The notes: generated from the sequence alone by a model not told the origin. 64,000 nt of DNA from Aporrectodea caliginosa (GCA_020284085.1 JACEVL010000150.1:3009616-3073615), one strand, 5' to 3'; numbered from the stretch's first letter, positions 1 to 22,737 are shown. Numbers and translations: made by a program.

Positions 1-887
1 CATGCGTAATGTAATCATAGTGTTAATAGAACCCTCATAAATTCGTTGTTCTTTAATCAAGTAAAACGGTATAAATGAACAACATGAATGAGCACGTGGC
101 ATAAACTCGTGCTTAGTAATGGCGATTAGCATTTAAAAGTTCCTTGAGTTAGCGCCTCAGGTCAAATGGTAAAAATTAAACTTTCATGTTGCTAATAAGC
201 TCAAAATAGTTTTCCTGCGCTGCAACGGATACCACATAATTAAGGTAGATAGCATATAACATATTTATTATTAATACCAGATCTACTCATAATATATACA
301 TTTAGGTCTTCGATTGTATAACGTTTGATCTAACAATGACAAACACAAGCATGTTCCAATGGAGAATAATGTCTACGGCAGAGTTACGAAGATACAAGTG
401 TTACGTATTATGTCATGACTGTAGAATGCCAAAGGAAAGAGTAGGTATAGTCAGCAGAAGTGGCTAAGAATTGAAGTCGCGAGTCCTGCAAAACCAGCTA
501 TCTGTTGGGGTTAGGAATGCTCTTCAAATGTTCGAATCGTTCATAGGAACGGCTGAATATTCACCATTCTGTTCTGATCTACAGAAAAAACAACATTAGA
601 CAGTTTCATAAGAACAGATCTAAATCAATGCAGTATAGACCTATATGAACAGATACGTCTTTCATTGGCAATTAACGTATAATCTGACGCTTACATTATC
701 TCTTTGAACAGCCTTTCTCACAATATCCATTCGATTCTTCCTTCTACTTTCTGTTTAGGCACACTAGTATAATATTTACATGTAGCTTATTAGACAGAAT
801 TTCAAGGTTTAGTATGTCGCTTTTGTGTATTTTGCCTTGATTATACCATTTCATTGTATTTTTGTTTGGTCATTTAAAGTTGCGTAG
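1..887. other. No recognised feature
   Basis: AT-rich DNA without a recognisable gene, repeat or mobile element on either strand. Confidence 0.5.
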
Positions 888-1042
888 ATGTTGCAAGGAG
901 AGGATGTAAACATCCCACAGCGGTTCACACTATTTTATATTGACATATTTCAGATAGATTTCACACACATTTTGCTACCTTCTCTTCCATCGGAACATCA
1001 AACTCCAGGCCTACATAATAACGACATAAAGATCAAACAGTT

Positions 1043-1048
<6 letters not shown>

Positions 1049-1103
<55 letters not shown>

Positions 1104-1139
1104 CCACGCACATACACACGCACATACACACACATATAA
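1049..1139 (+). repeat. CT then CA dinucleotide microsatellite
   Basis: A (CT)n run is followed by CACACA and CACATACA repeats. Confidence 0.9.
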
Positions 1140-1459
1140 TTATATCTTTTGGATCTGTGCATGTTTACATCTGAAGTGAGAACTTACACTACACGGTGAG
1201 TAAAAAAACCGTGTCCCTACATAATATAACATAACTCATGTACAGACAACCATAAATATTTTAGTGACATTTCAGAATAATGACGCCTGATGGTCTAGCT
1301 AAGTGCTATAAATTTTGTTTCTTATAAAAAGCTGAACCAGCCTAAACTATAATGACGTCACGACAACCCCGACGAAATTGTGTTTACCGAAGAAGATAAA
1401 GCATGTTATAAAATGTTTAAGAAAAAACTGACATTGCGAAACGTTTTTTAAAGGAATTT

Positions 1460-2040
1460 TCAGATTAATGCTGGACTCTTGGTAAATGCTCTATTTTCAA
1501 AGATCGATAAAACTGGGTCATTTCATTGTCAACCAGGTAGTGACCGCACGCTAACGACCAGAACGGTCGACAATTTTGAACAGGTTGAATCGCTGGTACT
1601 CAGCCAGGAAGATATGCCGCAAATGCATCGTACGGATGCTAAAGGGCAATGGACAAGGTTACCGAGATGTAATACTAACGCAGAGCGTTTGCCAGACATT
1701 CGTAAAATAACGGAGTATTGCATCTTCCAGCAGGATAGCGCTCCTGCGCACAGGGCTTAGGGATTCTGTTGAGTTACCGGTACTGCAATCTGAAACATCG
1801 GATTTCATCACGCATACTTTACGACCACCTACATGTAACAGGCTAACAGCCCTGATTAAATGCGGTAGACCATAAGATAAGGAGATCATGAAAGCAGAAG
1901 TCTACGGATGTCGAATACTTTTTGCCAACGAGTTGCCTTGCATGCGACGAAATGGATTAACGCATCATTTGATTAGCCGGTCAAGAGTGGCGCACGCGTC
2001 TTCGCGCATGCGAAGTCCGTCCACTCTAATTTTAATTCTT
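1460..2040 (+). pseudogene. Decayed mariner-like transposase
   Basis: Fragments recall mariner-type transposases of marine animals: KIDKTGSFHCQPGSDRTLTT followed by VESLVLSQEDMPQMHR (N-terminal helix-turn-helix part), IFQQDSAPAHRA (the catalytic region with the FQQDxAPxH motif), ETSDFI and a relic C-terminus near 1960-2030. Frames change several times and the middle of the catalytic domain is deleted, so it cannot encode a working enzyme. Confidence 0.6.
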
Positions 2041-2419
2041 GAGTTCAAAGGATGGCGTTGTCTTGTATACGCTGATTACATTTAAGCCGTGGTGGGCCAC
2101 ATACATCAGTTTGTCAAGTATCGTCACGCCGACGACCATTAGATTCTTAGTCTTCAGATGATACAGGAGATGTAATTCTCTATCTGTTAATGTAGAAACA
2201 TTGCTGCCATCGTGATTGTAACTGTGCAAATGCAGTTACTCTTTTTCTTTGTTCCAAAAGTTTTACGACATCCTACTATGGCCGTTGACGTCTTTAACAA
2301 AACGTAATTACATATCAGTTCATTCTTCATTTAAGATCGTTCGTTCCTCTTAGCATTAGTTAGCTACAATTTAGAAAATATAGACATATTCTATAATTTG
2401 ACCGTGTACAGTTTTTTTA

Positions 2420-2575
2420 ATGGCCTTTAAGGCTCTTTTCATTGGCCATAAAGCCTCTTTTTTTGTGGCCATCAAGCTCTTTCCATTGGCCATTTCGGCT
2501 CTTTTATATTGCCATTTAGGCTCTTTTCAGTGGCTGTTTAGGCTCTTTGCCAGTGGCCATTTCGGCTATTTTCTG
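2420..2575 (+). repeat. Minisatellite with about 29-bp unit
   Basis: About six imperfect copies of a unit containing TTGGCCATTTCGGCTCTTTT. It lies just beyond the 3' end of the RNase H LINE fragment and may be its tail region. Confidence 0.7.
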
Positions 2576-2639
2576 GTTGATAATACATTCTTGATGGTAA
2601 AGTCAACCCCCTTTTCCAAGCATTTCTCATGCAAAATGT

Positions 2640-3875
2640 TTGAAATATTATTGTTTACATTTAATGACGACTTTCTTCCACTTGGCATTCTGTACAGAGA
2701 TCTGCTTCACTTTTGCCTATTATTTTCAGCCATGCATTACAAAGAACTCGTCCCATCCTGAGTCTAGTCATATGAACCTCCTGTTTCCTTGGTGTATCCA
2801 TATATTCAATGTCTGGCGAAACAAGAGGTTGAATCAATTTATAACATTTTCCTTTAGGCTCATTGTCATATTCATACTGCCATTTATTGATTATAATCTT
2901 TAATTAAGGAATATATTTTATTTAATTCTAAATTATTCGTAGAGTTAATCTCTGGTAATTCCAGACTTTGTTTTGCCAAAGAGTCTGCCATCTCATTTCC
3001 AGCCAGTCCAATATGGCTAGAGATCCAAGCTATTAACAAATTTTTATTTTGTAATTTATTAGCAATATGTTGAAATTCTAGGAAAAGGTTTGGTCAGGAC
3101 TCAGATTTATTTTCTTTAATAGATGTGGCTACACTTAAAGTAGCTGTAAGTATTATGAATTTGTTTCTATTTGCATTTTCATTTTCATACATGAGTATCC
3201 ACCTAAGAGATTCCATTATTACTGTCAACTCAGCTGAATAAACAGATGAATCGTCAGCAATTCTAAACCTCTTATCAAGCCCCAGAATAGGAAGATGAAA
3301 AGATGCTGAGACTTTACTTTAAAATTTTGACCCATCTGTATATATAATATATATGTGTATAATCGGTTTATCTACTAATTAACTCCAATGACAAAGATCT
3401 CATAAAATCTGGTGAATCTATCTGTTTAATAATCTGCTTTGATAAAGACAAGTCCACTTTAATATGCTCATTTTTCCAAGGAGCTGTTTGTGAGTAAATT
3501 TGAGATTAAAATGATAAAGGGATTGAAGAAAAGAAATCTTCGTTTCTCATAAATACAGAATTTGAACTTTTTAGAGGCATAATAATAGTTAGACCAGTGA
3601 TCCTGCACGATATCCGTCGCTGGATGATCTTTGGCGCCAGGAATTTTTGATCCAACCTTGAGCGAGTTGCCCAGTCGACAGAAATGGAGGGTCATTTCAC
3701 CACACTCACTTTGTAGAGCCAATATGGGCGTACCCCTGGAGACCCTACAAGCCAACCTTAGTGTTCTGATTGTATAATATATATTATGTAGTGTTCTTAA
3801 TTGGGACTTACTAGCTGTGGTGAAAGCTACATCCCCATAATCGAGTACTGATCCGATTAGACTTCTTTAGATATA
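2640..3875 (-). mobile_element. Decayed LINE with RNase H, 3' part (minus strand)
   Basis: Minus-strand translation in several frames gives the end of an RT (SLIGSVLDYGDVAF, LACRVSRGTPILAL, GEMTLHF), an RNase H domain (DDSSVYSAEL, then HIGLAGNEMADSLAK) and the following TRLRMGRVLCNAWL segment with a CxxC (DLCTEC). This order is typical of I/R1/jockey-like LINEs with RNase H. Frameshifts and stops are frequent. It is cut at about 3875 by the CR1-like LINE; the 5' continuation is at 9891-10050. Confidence 0.7.
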
Positions 3876-4146
3876 TATATATATATATCTAAGATTAATC
3901 GCAGCGTCATTCAAGGGTATGGCAATGGTGTAATGGCGGACGGTTGAACGGGCGTAGCGGGCGAAATTAATAACTATTGAATAACTATTGAAACTTCTAA
4001 AATAATATCTATTGAATCATCCTTCCGGACGGGCAACAGGAGCCGGCTGCGGTTAATTTACGTGTGACCCAAACTTTGAATCCATTACGTACAATTTGGA
4101 CGCTAGATAACTCTCGGTCCCAAAGGTGGGCGGAACAGACTGGACT

Positions 4147-4923
4147 ATGGCGAAAAAGAGCTTGAGGACGGAGGAACTGTTGGAGCTTCTAAAAGATGAT
4201 AAGGTCGCTGACGCAATCCTCTCACGCCTATCAGTAGGCATATCATCAACAATCGACAGCCTCTTTACAAAATTTGAGGTGAGCTTTACTGAGCGAATGG
4301 AGCGAATGGTCGAAAGAATGACAAGTGACCTAATAAAAAAAGCTTGTGACGAACAGGACCGAAGAATAACTACCTTGGAAAACGAGAACAAATTACTGAA
4401 GCAACAAACGAGTGAATTTGATGTTGCAGTGCGTATGGACAATCTAGTAATTCATGGGGTACCTGAGGAATTCACCTTCACGGCAACAGATGGTGAGTCG
4501 TCGTCTCAACCTACTCCCGACCAATCTCAACAGCAGACCATCGGATCGGTTATTAATCTGTGCCAGTCCAGACTCAACCTCATGATCAACGAGTCCGACA
4601 TCTCCCTTGCCTATCGAATTCAACGTATAGGAAAGGATGCAACCCGCCCCATATTCATAAGATTCGTTAACAGGAACATGCGAAATAAAGTACTTGCTGC
4701 AAAGAAGCTGTTAAAGGAACAACGGCACTCCGGTCTCCCAAGGATTTACATAAACGAACATCTAACGAGAAACAACTCAATCATCTACGCCAAGGCGCGG
4801 TCCATGGTCAAGGAAAAGAAACTATTGTCGACGTGGACAAAAAATGGCTACATCTACACAAGGTGCAGTGCTTCTCCAAGTGAAAAACCCAGAAAAATCC
4901 TCCAAATAGAGGACTTGACCTAA
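4147..4923 (+). CDS. LINE ORF1 protein, coiled coil and RNA-binding
   Basis: 258 residues from the first ATG in frame (the frame is open from 4126). The N-terminal half is charged and heptad-like (KACDEQDRRITTLENENKLL), typical of the trimerising coiled coil of LINE ORF1 proteins. It is followed by an RRM-like start (MDNLVIHGVPEE) and a basic C-terminal domain (RPIFIRFVNRNMRNKVLAAK, GYIYTR). In this family ORF1 binds the element RNA as a chaperone. The ORF is intact. Confidence 0.75.
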   Translation: MAKKSLRTEELLELLKDDKVADAILSRLSVGISSTIDSLFTKFEVSFTERMERMVERMTSDLIKKACDEQDRRITTLENENKLLKQQTSEFDVAVRMDNLVIHGVPEEFTFTATDGESSSQPTPDQSQQQTIGSVINLCQSRLNLMINESDISLAYRIQRIGKDATRPIFIRFVNRNMRNKVLAAKKLLKEQRHSGLPRIYINEHLTRNNSIIYAKARSMVKEKKLLSTWTKNGYIYTRCSASPSEKPRKILQIEDLT

Positions 4924-4989
4924 ACCATTAACTCTGATCCAATGTCTCCTCCGAACGATATACATACAAGGAACCCATCTGCTGAATTC

Positions 4990-5985
4990 TCTGGCTGTAA
5001 ACTATCAGATGCGTAAGTGGTGCTTTAAAATGATTACTGTACTATTACGCTCACTCAGTCACTTGCTGCTGATCTTAATATGGTACACTAGGACTCTGGT
5101 TGCTGTCTGTTAGTATCTACAAACGATTTACAGGATACAGGATGGTTGCACCTGGAGTAATCAGTTACCGCTCTGGTTAACTTAACTGTAGATATAAGTT
5201 GTAACGTGAAGTCTGTTGCTGATTGTGACATAAGTCGATTGCACTCAGTACGTCATCGCAGTTGTCTGCATTTGGTCTATTCGACTTATCGTGACATTAG
5301 TTGGTCCACTGAGCTTTTTTGAATTTTGATCTCAGAATGGCCCATTGTCGGTTTTGCCTCTGGTTTTCTGCACTTGAGCTGGTTGCTCTTGGTCTTTATG
5401 ACCTATCAATTATGTTTTACATTATTATTTGGGTTTCACTTGGAATATTTAGTTATCGCTCGGGTTAAATGCAGACATAAATTGTAATGCAAAGTTTTAT
5501 TGTTGACTGTAACATAATTTGGTTGCACTCATTACATGATCTTAGTTGATTGCATTTGGTTTATTTGACTTATCGTGACGTAAAATTGGTTCACTGAGTT
5601 CTTGATTTCAGCATGACCCCTTGATTTTATGCATCTGAGCTGGCTGCTCTTGGTCTCCATGATCCGATGTGTTTTACATCATTGTTTGGGCTGCTCTTTG
5701 AACACTTAGTTACCACTCGGGTTAACTGTAGACATAAATTGTAATGCAAAGTTTTATTGTTGACTGTAACATAAGTCGGTTGCACTCAGTTGATTGCATT
5801 TGGTTTATTTGACTTATCGTGACATAAGTTGGTTCACCGAGTTCCATGTTGGGCACTTCTGGTTTACACATCTGAGTTGATTGCTTTTGGTTTCTATGAT
5901 CTGAAATGCTTTACATCACGGTTTGGGTTACACCGATTGCCTGTATGCATATGAGCTGGTTGCCTAACAGGAATGTGACCTAGCA
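4990..5985 (+). repeat. Three imperfect tandem repeats in the LINE inter-ORF spacer
   Basis: Units of about 240-260 bp begin near 5143, 5437 and 5698 and share stretches such as GTAATGCAAAGTTTTATTGT, TTGCATTTGGTTTATTTGAC and TTATCGTGACATAAG. They lie between ORF1 and ORF2 and have no long open frame. Confidence 0.7.
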
Positions 5986-6288
5986 CCAACGAAGGGCAGC
6001 TAGTCTAGCCTAAATTGGTACATATTATTAGTCCCATCAAATGTGCATCTACTATGATTACTGACTGATGATAAAAGCATTGTTTTGTAACTCATGGCAT
6101 CGATCTTGAGCTATTTGGACCTGTTGCTATCATGATGATGTTTAGTATGTCTTTGGCAATCTTGAACAAACTCTTAGATTATATTAATTTATTTATCTTT
6201 CGTTTTCTTTCATTCAATGTATTTCGTCTCGTCTGCTGCGTTTTGTTGATCTGTACTGATCAGTGCTGATTTAATTAAGTGTTACCCT

Positions 6289-8043
6289 ATGGAGGGTTAT
6301 ACTCGCTGCAGTGAACGCTCGAGTTGCTGTGAACTATGCATGCTGAACATAGTTAAGTGGCAACAAGCAATCAGATGTCAATCATGTGATCGAGTTTCGC
6401 ATAGTCATTGTGTACAAACTGATGTAGCAGGTGGCAAGATGTGCGACACCTGGCTCTGTACGGCCTGTGTATATAAGCTCCTTCCTTTTGGAAATATTGA
6501 TGACAATACTGAATTTCTCGATTGTGCTAAGGGTATTATTATCTTGGAAGACCTATGCAGCAACTACAACGCTTCTAATCTGAAATTAGATCTTTATTCT
6601 GATAAGGAAGAAAATAAACACTTGCTTAATAATGAAGACGTAGACCCAGATGAAAATTTTTATTTTAATAATCAACTTGATTTGAGTAGATACAATACTC
6701 CAGAAAAACTAAAAGCTGAACTTGGATCGATTGAGCATGATCTTACTGTTATGCATGTCAATTCTAGGAGCCTCACACCCAAGCTGGAGGAAATACACTC
6801 TCTCTTAATCCAATTACCTGTGAAAATACTGGCAATATCTGAGACCTGGTTGGATCAGTCCACTACCCCACCACCTGCTTTACCTGATTATAACTTTGTA
6901 CATAAACCTAGAAACATGGGAAGAGGTGGAGGAATTGCTCTGTTTATTAGGAAGGAGTTTCAATTTCACATTTTTGAACCAACTAATAATTGTTCAACCC
7001 ATACTACATATGAAAGCCTATTTATCTGTATACCTCAAAGTAAAGGGACTGATTTAATCGTTGGTGTTATCTACAGACCACCTGGCACTAACTTAACATT
7101 ATTTAATGATGAATTTAATGTACTTTTAGCTGAAATAACTAATAGTAAAAAAGATATAATTCTGGCAGGTGATTTTAATATTGACTTACTAAAAGCTGAT
7201 GAACATGAACCAACTAAATTGTTTTATAATTATCTGACGTCCTATCAAATACTGCCCACTATACTTAGGCCAACTAGGATTACTGATCTCACATCATCGC
7301 TTATAGATAATATATTTACTAATAAATGGAATAAAGTTAATACCTCCTCAATTATAGTTACTGATATATCAGATCATTTGCCAATTATGGTCAGACTTAA
7401 TCTTAACATGCCAAAATGCAATAAAATGGAGACACTGAATCAACGGAAAACTGGGAAGCAAGAAATGGAACATTTCCAATCTTTACTTAGTGAAATTAAC
7501 TGGACTGAAACAACTGCGGCTTGTGCAAATGAGGATGCCAATATGGCTTATAATAATTTTATTGTGAGTTATAAAAATGCATATAATAAAGCTTTCCCCT
7601 TATACTCCCCCACCAAAAGTAGAAAACACCAAAATAATCAACCCTGGATGACCAGTGGTCTCTTGAACTCCTGTAAGAAAAAAAACAAACTATATCTTAA
7701 ATTTATTAAACAGCCTAATGAAACTAACAGGAAAAATTTCATAATATACAGGAATAAATTTAAAACAATGAAAAAGAAAGCCGAGTTACCTTATTATGAA
7801 ATCGAATTCCAAAAATATAATAATAATCTAAAAAAACAGTGGCAAATTATAAGATCAATACTTAAAACAGATAATAAAAGTTCTAGAATTGATTTAGTGG
7901 ACTCTAATGGGGTAATAATAGATGATGATGAGACAATAGCCAATAAGTTTAATAGTTATTTTACTAGTATTCCTCAAAACTTAGCTGAAAATATCCCATC
8001 CTCACCAAACTCCTATAATAAAATATATGAAAACCCCATGTGA
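6289..8043 (+). CDS. LINE ORF2 first part: PHD-like finger and APE endonuclease
   Basis: 584 residues from ATG 6289. The Cys-rich N-terminus (CCELCMLN, CQSCDRVSHSHC, WLCTACV) fits a PHD/RING-like finger found in some CR1-clade LINEs. The apurinic-like endonuclease shows VMHVNSRSL, AISETWLD, GRGGGIALFIR, ILAGDFNIDLL and SDHLPI, that is, the catalytic Asn, Glu, Asp-Asn and Asp-His set. It nicks target DNA to prime reverse transcription. The frame then runs into TGA after YENPM; one extra C in the CCCC run at 8034-8037 shifts it out of the RT frame. Confidence 0.85.
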   Translation: MEGYTRCSERSSCCELCMLNIVKWQQAIRCQSCDRVSHSHCVQTDVAGGKMCDTWLCTACVYKLLPFGNIDDNTEFLDCAKGIIILEDLCSNYNASNLKLDLYSDKEENKHLLNNEDVDPDENFYFNNQLDLSRYNTPEKLKAELGSIEHDLTVMHVNSRSLTPKLEEIHSLLIQLPVKILAISETWLDQSTTPPPALPDYNFVHKPRNMGRGGGIALFIRKEFQFHIFEPTNNCSTHTTYESLFICIPQSKGTDLIVGVIYRPPGTNLTLFNDEFNVLLAEITNSKKDIILAGDFNIDLLKADEHEPTKLFYNYLTSYQILPTILRPTRITDLTSSLIDNIFTNKWNKVNTSSIIVTDISDHLPIMVRLNLNMPKCNKMETLNQRKTGKQEMEHFQSLLSEINWTETTAACANEDANMAYNNFIVSYKNAYNKAFPLYSPTKSRKHQNNQPWMTSGLLNSCKKKNKLYLKFIKQPNETNRKNFIIYRNKFKTMKKKAELPYYEIEFQKYNNNLKKQWQIIRSILKTDNKSSRIDLVDSNGVIIDDDETIANKFNSYFTSIPQNLAENIPSSPNSYNKIYENPM

Positions 8044-9586
8044 TAACTCATTGGCACTGTATTTAACCAACCCTGAGGAAATTATTAATATATCTCATGC
8101 CATTAAACCTACTCATAGCTCAGGGCTTGATGGTATCGACCCAATAATGGCTTTACCTCTTATTAAATTCATCGCTCAGCCGCTTTCTGAAATTATTAAC
8201 TGCTCTTTCTCAACAGGTGTAGTTCCATATGAATTAAAATTGGCAAAAATTGTGCCTATCTTCAAACAAGGGAATAAGGAAGACCTTACTAATTATAGAC
8301 CCATCTCAGTTCTGCCTGTATTTAGTAAAATATTGGAAAAAATTATGTATGAAAGACTTAATAACCATCTTGTCAAAAATGATATCCTCTACTCTATGCA
8401 GCATGGGTTTAGGTCAGGCCACTCTACTGCTATGTCACTCATAAATCTGCAAGAACAAATCACGACAGCAATTGATAATAATGAATTCTCAGTAGGCATC
8501 TTTATAGACCTGGCAAAAGCCTTCGATACGGTGGACCATGGTATATTGTTGAAAAAACTCCAACATTATGGAATAAGAGGGGTCACCCATCAATGGTTCG
8601 ATAGTTACTTAACAAATAGAAATCAGCAAGTTATCTGCAACGGAATTTTATCTAAATTGCAACAGGTTAAATATGGTGTACCGCAAGGCTCTAATTTAGG
8701 TCCTCTCTTGTTTCTTATATACATAAATGACCTCCCTAATACTTCAACTATTCTCAGTTTTATTATATTCGCTGATGACACTAATGTATTCTATTCTCAT
8801 AAATCCTTATATGAATTATATCAAATAATTAATCATGAAATCACGTATGTGGTTGATTGGTTTAGAATTAATAAATTGTCATTAAACGTTAATAAAACCA
8901 ATTTTATACTATTCAGATCTCATAGAAAACTAATACCCGAAATTAGTATCCAGGTACTAATTGATGGAAATGTAATCCCGCAGGTATCTTCCGCCAAATT
9001 TCTTGGAGTTTGCATCGACCAACATCTAAATTGGTCAGAGCACATTAAATTAATTTCTATGAAAATTGCAAAAAATGCAGGCGTTCTGAATCGATTGGCA
9101 TCTTACCTTCCTCAAAAAGTTCTACTCAACCTCTATTACTCTTTAATATACCCATATCTTGCCTACGGTAATATTGTCTGGGCTTCCAACTATATGCAGC
9201 GCTTACATAAAATTAACATTTTGCAAAAAAGAGCAATTAGAATTATAGCTAGGGTCTTCCCTACAACGCACACTAGTCAGTTCTTTAGTAGATTTAAAAT
9301 TCTTAGACTTAATCAAATTAATACCATTCAAATAAGTGAGTTTATGTACAGACATAAGCATAAATTGCTACCCTCTGTGTTTAATGACTATTTTAATATA
9401 ACATCGGACACTCATACTTACCTTACTAGACAAGTTGAATCTTATAGAGGAATATTTGCACGCACTAATACAAGATTATTTGCCTTAAGGTCCACAGGAC
9501 CATCAGTCTGGAACAATATCCCTGTCAGCACTCGTCACCTGCCTAACTTGAATTTATTTAAAAATCCATGCGAGCTCTCTTATTAA
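8027..9586 (+). CDS. LINE ORF2 second part: reverse transcriptase
   Basis: Continuation of ORF2 in the next frame; the real join is at about 8034, not at the ATG at 8027. RT motifs in order: KIVPIFKQG, NYRPISVLPVFSKILEK, QHGFRSGHSTA, GIFIDLAKAFDTVDH, YGVPQGSNLGPLLF, IIFADDTNVF (catalytic ADD), KLSLNVNKT, AKFLGVCIDQHLNW, then the C-terminal thumb-like region (LYYSLIYPYLAYGNIVWASN, LQKRAIRII, WNNIPVSTR). It copies element RNA at the nicked target. ORF2 would be about 1,100 residues if unshifted, a normal size for the family. Confidence 0.85.
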   Translation: MKTPCDNSLALYLTNPEEIINISHAIKPTHSSGLDGIDPIMALPLIKFIAQPLSEIINCSFSTGVVPYELKLAKIVPIFKQGNKEDLTNYRPISVLPVFSKILEKIMYERLNNHLVKNDILYSMQHGFRSGHSTAMSLINLQEQITTAIDNNEFSVGIFIDLAKAFDTVDHGILLKKLQHYGIRGVTHQWFDSYLTNRNQQVICNGILSKLQQVKYGVPQGSNLGPLLFLIYINDLPNTSTILSFIIFADDTNVFYSHKSLYELYQIINHEITYVVDWFRINKLSLNVNKTNFILFRSHRKLIPEISIQVLIDGNVIPQVSSAKFLGVCIDQHLNWSEHIKLISMKIAKNAGVLNRLASYLPQKVLLNLYYSLIYPYLAYGNIVWASNYMQRLHKINILQKRAIRIIARVFPTTHTSQFFSRFKILRLNQINTIQISEFMYRHKHKLLPSVFNDYFNITSDTHTYLTRQVESYRGIFARTNTRLFALRSTGPSVWNNIPVSTRHLPNLNLFKNPCELSY

Positions 9587-9598
9587 ATGTGTAATTGT

Positions 9599-9688
9599 TC
9601 AAATTGCTGTGTTGCCATCGCTTAGTTAAGTTTGTTTTGATTTCAAATTGCTGTGTTGCCATCGCTTAGTTAAGTTTGTTTTGATTTC
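9599..9688 (+). repeat. Tandem 45-bp duplication in the LINE 3' UTR
   Basis: Two identical head-to-tail copies, 9599-9643 and 9644-9688, each containing TTGCTGTGTTGCCATCGCTT. They lie just after the ORF2 stop. Confidence 0.85.
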
Positions 9689-9890
9689 TGTGTATTATCT
9701 GTTGTTGGTTCTCTGTACACGAACCGTCATTATCACCACATCATCTGGTACTTAGGTAGCCCTAGTTAGTGGGTCCTGTGACCCTTCAGGGCTCTCCGTT
9801 TGTTGCATAAATTACACTAGTGTTGATAGTTGTTTTTTCTGTTATTATGATGTGGAACAATAAAACTTTTTGAATTGAATTGAATTGAAT

Positions 9891-10050
9891 CAACGCTCGT
9901 TTAGAAGAATCCCCCATGTGTAACCCGGTACAGCTCTCAATATATTTATTCTCTTTTTACATTTTGTAATAATGTAATCTATATGGGGTTTCCATTTGAG
10001 TCTTGAATCAAAATCACTCCTAAAAATGTTACAGTCTTATTATTAAAACA
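9891..10050 (-). mobile_element. Decayed LINE with RNase H, 5' continuation (minus strand)
   Basis: Minus strand encodes TVTFLGV, then FDSRLKWKPHIDYIITK, KKRINILRAVPG and TWGILLN, the RT region that in this family directly precedes the SLIGSVLDYGD part found 6 kb away at 3875. This shows that the intervening LINE was inserted. Confidence 0.7.
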
Positions 10051-10053
10051 GAA

Positions 10054-10377
10054 ATTAAACTAGAACACCTTAAATTACCTATCGAACGAAAATGCTGACA
10101 AGAAAACGAGCGATTGAATTATATATAATTATAAAAATGTCGGTCTTATTACTAAATATCAACCTCTGTGTCATGCAAGTAACGTAACTGATCAAAGAAA
10201 TCAGGCAGATATTTCGAGTTGCCAGCTACAATTTTTACGTTTTCTGAACTGTCTGCATTCGTGTCTATCCTGCAGAATGGGTAAAAACTTGGTTTGTGTG
10301 ACGCTCTAATAATTCAATCGCTCGTTCTCTTGTAAGCATTTTCGTTCGATAGGTAATTTAAGGTGTTCTAATTTAAT
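10054..10377. mobile_element. MITE with about 65-bp terminal inverted repeats
   Basis: Left end ATTAAACTAGAACACCTTAA and right end its reverse complement with few changes; the arms extend through ATCGAACGAAAATGC and GAGCGATTGAATTA. Total about 324 bp, non-coding. The ends carry TTAA, so the target duplication may be TTAA, but neighbouring AT-rich repeats obscure it. Confidence 0.7.

Positions 10378-10379
<2 letters not shown>

Positions 10380-10462
<83 letters not shown>
10380..10462 (+). repeat. AAT trinucleotide microsatellite
   Basis: Uninterrupted (AAT)n of about 27 units, at the 3' tail of a minus-strand SINE/LINE end (AAGCGCCTGACAAGCGCACT, 10475-10500). Confidence 0.9.
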
Positions 10463-10463
<1 letters not shown>

Positions 10464-10969
10464 CTTTTCTTTATTAAGCGCCTGACAAGCGCACTGCGCT
10501 GTACATTTAGTGTTATGCAATCTTAACTACTAACAGCACAGAGAACTTATTAAGAGTAATCACACGTTTAGGTATTCCCTTCTTCCGGTAAATAAGACTC
10601 CATTGTGCAGTTACTCATATTTAACTTACCGTTATAGAAACTTTGTATAAAGTTATCAGACGTCATACCGGTGTGAAATCGCATCACGCAGAGTTCTCAT
10701 TTACATCATAGAGCTAAGGTTCTATGTAGCATCTACGTGTAAATCTGGTATTTGGTTGTTATGTATATTATGGTTATAGCTACGCTTCAGGCACTAGTCA
10801 AGCGGTGTCAATGTTTAGACTTTTAGACGTTAACAACATAATTCAAAGGTAAAAGACACGCAAAATATGCCTCTACAACAGTCTGCATTAGTCATTGCTA
10901 GAACTTAAAAGTGAAATCTGCTTACTGCTTAGCTGTGAGAAATAAAATCCTACTTACCGCATGGTTGGC
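10463..10969. other. SINE tail remnant, otherwise no recognised feature
   Basis: 10463-10510 matches the tail of the minus-strand SINE at 59060-59335. The rest is unassigned and would be the 3' UTR side of gene C; a donor-like ACG|GTAAGT occurs on the minus strand near 10628. Confidence 0.4.
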
Positions 10970-22341
<11,372 letters not shown>

Positions 22342-22737
22342 GAAATCGTCTCTAATCAACTGGATAAACGCGATGAATGAATAACTAAAACCGAGCCGAA
22401 GACGACATGTGACCCACTTTTTCTTACTGGCTACTTGTTTTTCTTTGTAAGTCAAGTTCCATTCAGAGAAAGAAGTTTGCATATTCATACGACTGAAAAC
22501 ATGACGTGATGCTAAGCGTGCTTGCGTAAGTGAAGCAAATTCGAAATAAAACTAAGCCTGCGAATGACATAACCATAATCATAACCATAATTTTATTGAA
22601 CCAGTAGGCCTATATAACCGTTTTAGTATTAGGCTCGCATAGCTTACAGTGGCGTGATCTAACTTTACTACCAGCCCGGTCATGTTAAGTAAACAAAAGC
22701 GCACCGGCGTAAGGGTAGGCCTATAGGCTATTTGCTA

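Larger units (their letters stand above)
3892..9890 (+). mobile_element. Near full-length CR1-like LINE
   Basis: Non-LTR retrotransposon of about 6 kb with ORF1, a 1.36-kb spacer, ORF2 (PHD-like zinc finger, APE endonuclease, reverse transcriptase), a 3' UTR, AATAAA near 9859 and a tail of TTGAA repeats (9870-9890). The jockey/CR1/L2 group is suggested by the APE and RT motifs and the short-repeat tail. The 5' end is placed after the AT run at about 3892 by the break in the host LINE. It interrupts an opposite-strand LINE. One frameshift in ORF2 makes this copy probably inactive. Confidence 0.85.

Noticed and set aside
4053..4442. Minus-strand 129-residue frame
   Set aside because: Antisense shadow of LINE ORF1.
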